DNA of 64,000 bases from Neomesorhizobium albiziae (GTDB lineage Bacteria > Pseudomonadota > Alphaproteobacteria > Rhizobiales > Rhizobiaceae). This document shows, piece after piece, positions 59,470-64,000 of this stretch. The notes under the pieces were generated by a model. The model did not search any database. It was not told the origin of the DNA and saw nothing but the letters and a program-made list of their open reading frames with translations. The translations under genes and the position numbers were made by a program. The stretch is from the NCBI RefSeq assembly GCF_900114255.1, contig NZ_FOSL01000002.1, forward strand, positions 62,001 through 126,000, in the 5' to 3' direction. How positions within the stretch are numbered: the stretch's first letter is position 1; each line of letters opens with the position of its first letter.

Positions 59470-61806
59470 ATGAACCAAAGAAATCTTCCCCTCAACGGCA
59501 GACTGGCAATCCCGTCCGCCGGCAATGGAGACCCTGACGGGTTCATCGATCTCGAGCGGCTGTTCCAGATGGCGATGCGGCGCGCTCGCGTCGTTGCGCT
59601 CTGCGCCGCCATCGGCGTGGCGCTTGGCGTCGTCTACCTGATGTTCGCCGCGCCCAGCTACACCTCGGGAACGCGGATTCTGCTCGACGAAAACCTGACC
59701 AAGTTCGCGCAGGAAGAGGCCGCCACAGCGGCCAGCAACATGAAAAGCGACGCCAATCTTTTGACCGAGGTGGAAATCCTGAAGTCGACGCGGCTGGCGC
59801 TGGTGGTGGTCGACCGCGAAAAACTCGACGACAACGAAGCCTTCATGAACCCTCCGCAATCGCCGATCGGCTGGTTCAAGTCGCGGCTGAAGGCGGTGGT
59901 CGGGCTGTTCGACTTCTGGGCGCCGGAAGTCTCGGAAGCGGCAATCAAGAATGGCCGCAGGGCCAAGGCTGCCTCATTGCTGCAGCAGGGCCTCAATGTC
60001 GAGCGGGTCGGACGCAGCTTCGTCATCGACGTATCGTTTTCCTCGCATGTCCCGCAACTCGCCGGCAGCATCACGCGCGCCTACGCCAATGCCTACCTTT
60101 CGGACCAGCTCGACGCCAATTTCGACGCCACGCAGCGCGCTACCGTGTGGCTGCAGGGGCGGCTGACGGAACTGCGCGAAAATTCGCAGGCCGCGGCGCT
60201 CGAGGTCGAACAGTTCCGCGCTGCAAACGGCCTGACGGCGGCGCGCGGCGAGCTGATTTCAGAACAGCAGCTGGCCGACCTGAACAGCCAGCTCATCCTG
60301 GCCCAGGCCGATACGGCGAGTGCCTCGGCGCGTTACACCCAGTACAAGTCTATCGTCGACAGCGGTGCGGCCAACGCGGTCAAGAATGCCACGATCTCCT
60401 CGAAGGAGGTCGGCAATTCCGTCATCGACGCGCTGAAGACGCGCTATCTCGGCATCACCAAGCGCGAGCAGGAGATCAGCAACCGTTTCGGCGAGGATCA
60501 TGAGCAGGCCGTCAGCCTGCGGCGCGAACAGGAGGATGTGGCGCGCCAGATCTTCCAGGAGCTGACGCAGCTGACCGAGAGCTACCGCAACGAATTCGAG
60601 GTGGCTCAGTCGCGCGAGGCGTCGCTGCGCGAGAACATCAAGAAGATCGCCGGCCAGACCTCCGAATCCAGCCAGGCGCTGGTGCAGTTGCGCGATCTGG
60701 AGCAGAAGGCGTCTGCGCTGAAGACGCTCTACGAAACCTATCTCGCGCGTTACGAGGAAGCCTCCCAGCAGCGCTCCTTCCCGATCGCCAAGGCGCGTGT
60801 CATCTCCGAAGCCGGCGTTCCGACATCGCCATCCAGCCCGAAGAAGTCGATGGTGCTGGCGTTGTCGATGGTGCTCGGCCTGATGGCCGGCGCGGGCATT
60901 GGCGCCTTGCAGGAGTTTCGCGAACGCTTCTTCCGCCTCGGTGAGGAAGTGCGCGACCAGCTTGGCCTGAAATTCCTCGGCTACCTGCCCATCATCGGCG
61001 GCTCCGCGCTGGAAAAGGCGAGGAGCCAGAGGCGGGAAGCGGTTGCCGCAGGCGACGACGAGCCGGCCTTCAAGAGCATCATGCGGGTGGCGATCGACGC
61101 GCCCGGCTCATCCTTCGCCGAAACGCTGCGCAATGCGCGGATCGCCGGCGATGTCGTGCTGCAGGGCAAGGCCAGCAAGGTCATCGGCATCGTTTCCGTG
61201 TTGCCGCATGAAGGCAAATCCACGGTCGCCGCGAATTTCGCGGGGCTGCTTGCCGCCAACGGCTCGAAGACGCTGCTGATCGACGGCGATTTACGCAATC
61301 CGGGCCTGAGCCGGATGCTGTCGACAGAGCCCGAGCAGGGGCTCGTCGAAGCGATCATGGGCGAGGTGCCATGGCCGAGCGCGGTGAAGGTCGACCGCAA
61401 GACGCGGCTGGCGATCCTGCCGGCGCTGGTGCGTGGGCGCATCTCCCACACCAGCGAGCTCCTCTCCTCACCGGGCATGCGCAAGATCATCGAGAACGCC
61501 CGCGAAAAATTCGACTACATCGTCGTCGACCTGCCGCCGCTGGCCCCGGTGGTGGACGCCAAGGCATTCGCGCATATGGCCGACGGCTTCATCTTCGTGA
61601 CCGCATGGGGCGCGACGCCCCGGGCGCTGGTGCGCGCCGTAATTCAGGCGGAACCGCAGATCGCCGGGAAGGTCCTGGGCGTGGTGCTCAACAAGACCGA
61701 CATGAAGCAGCTCGGTCGCTACGGTTCATTTGGCAGCTCCGAGCAGTATATCGAAAAATACGCCGGCTATTACGTCGACAAGTCGGCGATAGCAGCCAAG
61801 AGCTGA
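59470..61806 (+). CDS. exoP: Exopolysaccharide chain-length regulator / BY-kinase
   Basis: A 778-residue Wzc-like inner-membrane protein. The Wzz domain has membrane helices at about residues 38-58 and 455-478, with a long periplasmic coiled-coil between. The cytoplasmic BY-kinase has Walker A LPHEGKSTVAANFAG (about 579-593), LLIDGDLRNPGLSRM and YIVVDLPPLAPVVDAKAF. A C-terminal tyrosine group (YGSFGSSEQYIEKYAGYYVD) is the likely autophosphorylation site. It controls polymer length and export with ExoQ and ExoF. Confidence 0.94.
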   Translation: MNQRNLPLNGRLAIPSAGNGDPDGFIDLERLFQMAMRRARVVALCAAIGVALGVVYLMFAAPSYTSGTRILLDENLTKFAQEEAATAASNMKSDANLLTEVEILKSTRLALVVVDREKLDDNEAFMNPPQSPIGWFKSRLKAVVGLFDFWAPEVSEAAIKNGRRAKAASLLQQGLNVERVGRSFVIDVSFSSHVPQLAGSITRAYANAYLSDQLDANFDATQRATVWLQGRLTELRENSQAAALEVEQFRAANGLTAARGELISEQQLADLNSQLILAQADTASASARYTQYKSIVDSGAANAVKNATISSKEVGNSVIDALKTRYLGITKREQEISNRFGEDHEQAVSLRREQEDVARQIFQELTQLTESYRNEFEVAQSREASLRENIKKIAGQTSESSQALVQLRDLEQKASALKTLYETYLARYEEASQQRSFPIAKARVISEAGVPTSPSSPKKSMVLALSMVLGLMAGAGIGALQEFRERFFRLGEEVRDQLGLKFLGYLPIIGGSALEKARSQRREAVAAGDDEPAFKSIMRVAIDAPGSSFAETLRNARIAGDVVLQGKASKVIGIVSVLPHEGKSTVAANFAGLLAANGSKTLLIDGDLRNPGLSRMLSTEPEQGLVEAIMGEVPWPSAVKVDRKTRLAILPALVRGRISHTSELLSSPGMRKIIENAREKFDYIVVDLPPLAPVVDAKAFAHMADGFIFVTAWGATPRALVRAVIQAEPQIAGKVLGVVLNKTDMKQLGRYGSFGSSEQYIEKYAGYYVDKSAIAAKS

Positions 61807-61913
61807 ACTACATCGCGTCGCGCCGAATGGGATTCGGCGGCCACGCTGTAGTTTGTTGTTTGTGCATGTCGTTTCTCCCGAAACCGGGGACACTTTCGGG
61901 CGACATGCATTAG
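61807..61913 (-). repeat. Dispersed hairpin/short-ORF element, copy B
   Basis: The minus-strand counterpart of 42798-42900, filling the gap between converging exoP and the metallophosphatase. It has the same CCCGAAA...TTTCGGG stem, GGGAG site and a 19-codon frame (MHKQQTTAWPPNPIRRDAM). A second stem, CGCCGAAT pairing with ATTCGGCG across three bases, lies near the exoP side. Both copies follow directly behind a same-strand gene. Confidence 0.8.
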
Positions 61914-61919
61914 CCACCG

Positions 61920-62696
61920 TCACACCGTGAGAATGCGGCCCTTGTTGCCCCAGATGCGGGCAGCGCTCAGCCGCCCCGTCCGGTAGGCGCCGGTGTCGAG
62001 GTTGAGGCGCCGGCCCTCCAGCCGGGCGCGTTCGACCGGCGTGTGGCCGTGCACGACCCACTTGTCGAGCAGATGCGCGTTGTCGAGAAATTCCGAGCGG
62101 ATGAACAGGAGGTCGTGATCGACCTGCTTCTTCAGCTCCACGCCGGGCCGGATGCCGGCATGCACAAACAGATAAGCCGGTGAATCCACGAGGATGGGCA
62201 GCGACCGGAGAAACGCCATATGCGTCGCCGGGATGGCGGCGCGGATCACTTCGACCTGCTCGTCCGGCGAGCAGACGCGGCTCAGGTGATCGTAGTCGAT
62301 GCCGTAGGACCGCAAGGTTGTGTCGCCACCCATATCGTTCCATTCGCGCAGGCTCATGCTGCGGTCCAGCGCCTCGAGCATCATCAATTCGTGATTGCCG
62401 GCGAGACAGATGCGCTCGAACCCCTGCGGTGGTTCCGTCAGCAGATGATCGACGACCTGTGATGATGCAGGCCCGCGGTCGACGTAGTCGCCCAGCATGA
62501 TGATCAGCTTGCGCGCCTCGATGCCGGCGGCGTCGGTGGCAATCCTGCTCTCGAGCGCCAGAAGCTCGTCATGGCAACCGTGCACGTCGCCAATGGCGTA
62601 GACCGCGAGGCCGGTCATGTCGAGTTGCAGCCGCGCCCGTCTGGAAGGCGCCGACGACCTGTCTCGTTTGAGGAGGCCGGACAGTTTCTTGATCAA
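61920..62696 (-). CDS. Calcineurin-like metallophosphatase
   Basis: A 258-residue serine/threonine-type metallophosphoesterase. All metal-site motifs are present: YAIGDVHGCHDEL, MLGDYVDRGP, CLAGNHELMML and VVHGHTPVE, with a late LNLDTGAYRTG. It resembles bacterial PrpA/ApaH-like phosphatases; the substrate could be a phosphoprotein or a nucleotide. The start is TTG at 62696 with AGGAG nine bases upstream; an internal ATG at 62618 lacks a ribosome site. The short-ORF element lies right behind its stop. Confidence 0.88.
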   Translation of the reverse strand: MIKKLSGLLKRDRSSAPSRRARLQLDMTGLAVYAIGDVHGCHDELLALESRIATDAAGIEARKLIIMLGDYVDRGPASSQVVDHLLTEPPQGFERICLAGNHELMMLEALDRSMSLREWNDMGGDTTLRSYGIDYDHLSRVCSPDEQVEVIRAAIPATHMAFLRSLPILVDSPAYLFVHAGIRPGVELKKQVDHDLLFIRSEFLDNAHLLDKWVVHGHTPVERARLEGRRLNLDTGAYRTGRLSAARIWGNKGRILTV

Positions 62697-62795
62697 GAAA
62701 TGCTTCTCCTGGCAAAACGCCGATCCCTCCCCGCAAGCCTTTTATGACAGCCGGACGCGCACCGGTAGGGTGGCCGTCGAAATCGCGGCGTCGCA

Positions 62796-62830
62796 GAAAA
62801 AGAATCAGCCGGCGCAAGCGCCGGCTGATT
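62796..62830 (-). terminator. Intrinsic terminator of the DUF2189 gene
   Basis: A perfect 13-bp stem, 62803-62815 with 62818-62830, closes on a two-base loop. On the minus strand it is followed by CTTTTTCTG, the expected U-tract. It starts 27 nt after the DUF2189 stop. Confidence 0.8.
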
Positions 62831-62856
62831 GATCTTCAAGAAGAGGATTTCGGCAA

Positions 62857-63666
62857 TTATCCGACATGCGCCGGCGGTTCGATCAGCTTGCGGTAAAGAT
62901 GCCAGGTCGCATGGCCGAGGATCGGGATGACGACGGCAAGTCCGGCAAACACCGGAATGGAGCCGATCACCAGAAGGGCGGCCACGATCAGGCCCCAGAT
63001 CGCCATGGTGACCGGATTGGTCATCACCGCCTTTGCCGAAGTGTAGATCGCGTCATAGGCGCCGATGTCACGGTCGAGCAGGATCGGAAACGCGATGACG
63101 GTGGTGGCAAGCACCACGATGGCGAAGATCAGGCCGACAAGATTGCCGACGATGATCAGCATCCAGCCGCGCTGGGTGCCGAGCACTTCGCTGATGAAGC
63201 TGCTCAGCGATTCGGGCGGTGTCGGGCCGAAATACCACTGGTAGATGCCTTGCGCGGTCAGCAGCCACGCGACGAAAATGGCAAGCAGGAACAGCCCGAC
63301 CGCGGCGATCGACGGCAAAGCCGGCGATTCCCGCACCTCCAGGGCATGCCACCACGAGGTGTCGAGCCCGGCCTCGCGCCGGCGGCTGATTTCATAAAGG
63401 CCGAGGGCTGCGAAGGGCCCGAGCAACGCAAAGCCGGACATCAGCGGAAACAGCAGCGGCAAGGCGTTGTTGCCCGACGTCCAGGCGGCGAGAACGACGC
63501 CGACCAGGGGATAGATCACGCACAGGAATACGTAATGGGACGGCTTTTCCCAGAAATCGTCGAACCCCTTGTGGAGCGCGTCGATCAGATCGGCGACGCC
63601 GATTTTGCGCACCTTGGGGTGGGCCAGCGTGTCGCCAGCCCCTGCAATCACGTGAAAGCCTGCCAT
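62857..63666 (-). CDS. DUF2189 integral membrane protein
   Basis: A 269-residue membrane protein of the DUF2189 family with about six helices. It starts MAGFHVIAGAGDTLAHPKVR, then VADLIDALHKGFDDFWEKPS, and its helices include VFLCVIYPLVGVVLAAW and LIFAIVVLATTVIAFPILLD. The C-terminal LGHATWHLYRKLIE is typical. AAGGAG is nine bases before the ATG at 63666; an ATG two codons upstream is too close to it. The family has no known function; in some genomes members lie near respiratory oxidase genes. Confidence 0.85.
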   Translation of the reverse strand: MAGFHVIAGAGDTLAHPKVRKIGVADLIDALHKGFDDFWEKPSHYVFLCVIYPLVGVVLAAWTSGNNALPLLFPLMSGFALLGPFAALGLYEISRRREAGLDTSWWHALEVRESPALPSIAAVGLFLLAIFVAWLLTAQGIYQWYFGPTPPESLSSFISEVLGTQRGWMLIIVGNLVGLIFAIVVLATTVIAFPILLDRDIGAYDAIYTSAKAVMTNPVTMAIWGLIVAALLVIGSIPVFAGLAVVIPILGHATWHLYRKLIEPPAHVG

Positions 63667-64000
63667 GACCATTCTCTCCTTAGGGTTGGAGCGGTCGCGA
63701 GCCACGCCAAGCCGTCAAAAACGGCCGGGTCACGCGGAACGCGACCTGCATTGCAAGGGCGATGATACACAGTCCGAGACAATTTGTCGCGCCTTTCGGC
63801 GACCTCTCGCGAAGCCAGGTGATCGCGACAGGCCGCCGGCAAAAACACGCAGCTTTGGAGCGAAGTTTGTTAGAGCAGTTCCGGTTCCTTCAGAACCGGT
63901 AACTCGCTCTAACTATTTGTTTAGGAGCATTTATGCGGACGCCAAATGATTCCATTTGGCTGCAAAATGCTCTAGCCGACAGTCAAACCGGAACGACGTG
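63667..64000. other. Right-end intergenic region with nested palindromes
   Basis: No gene was supported. Two nested dyads were seen. GTTAGAGC (63869-63876) pairs with GCTCTAAC (63906-63913) around CCGGTTC/GAACCGG. GAGCATTT (63925-63932) pairs with AAATGCTC (63965-63972) around CCAAATG/CATTTGG. They look like dispersed palindromic repeats rather than a single regulator site. An AGGAG-ATG frame starting at 63932 is embedded in the second dyad and is not called as a gene. Confidence 0.6.

Noticed and set aside
63932-64000. Possible gene starting at an ATG behind AGGAG and running off the right edge
   Set aside because: The start lies inside a palindromic repeat and only about 23 codons are visible, too little to support a gene.

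Overview
The window looks like chromosomal DNA of a Mesorhizobium-type alphaproteobacterium (Rhizobiales). The support is high GC throughout, a rhizobial aerobic cobalamin gene order, a Sinorhizobium-like exo cluster, and families of short palindromic repeats between genes. No rRNA, tRNA, CRISPR, transposase or phage gene was found.

Layout. (1) 1-6.7 kb: a truncated sugar/polyol ABC permease with its binding protein, a membrane class III cyclase, a LysR regulator, a very small DUF1127-like protein, a GIY-YIG protein and a SorC regulator that probably controls the transporter. (2) 6.7-29.7 kb: a nearly complete cobalamin locus. The leftward genes are DUF1636-cobW-cobN-cobG-cobH-cobI-cobJ, then cobL-cobE-cobM, then cobA-cobB-cobS-cobT; cobK and cbiD point rightward between them. 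A second rightward arm is cbtB-cbtA-cobP-cobO, with cobD/cobC-phosphatase divergent beyond it. Two cobalamin riboswitches stand back to back at 24.57-25.06 kb and drive the two arms. cobQ, cobF and the small cobaltochelatase subunits are not in the window; CbiD probably stands in for CobF. (3) 29.8-36.5 kb: a lysine/pipecolate catabolic operon (pipecolate oxidase, piperideine-6-carboxylate dehydrogenase, D-2-hydroxyglutarate dehydrogenase, HglS) with a divergent LysR regulator. (4) 36.6-42.8 kb: a DNA repair block of LigD, Ku, a translationally coupled BRCT/HTH/TPR protein, an alpha/beta hydrolase and XthA. (5) 42.9-61.8 kb: an exopolysaccharide cluster of succinoglycan type in the order exoZ Q F Y X U V W B K L A M O N P, lacking exoT, exoI and exoH. 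(6) 61.9-64 kb: a metallophosphatase and a DUF2189 membrane protein.

Most striking observations: a palindromic repeat that sits in frame inside cobN; a BRCT-HTH-TPR protein whose start overlaps the ku stop; a dispersed element of about 105 nt that fills two convergent gaps and preserves a 19-codon reading frame with a Shine-Dalgarno; a tyrosine-phosphatase-like gene overlapping cobC that could supply a missing cobalamin phosphatase; and a shared TGC-N3-GCAACA motif upstream of exoY, exoK and exoL.

Many operonic junctions use four-base stop/start overlaps (ATGA, GTGA, TTGA), which settled several start codons including TTG starts for cobI and cobJ. All functional calls come from reading translated sequence and known family features; no database search was possible.
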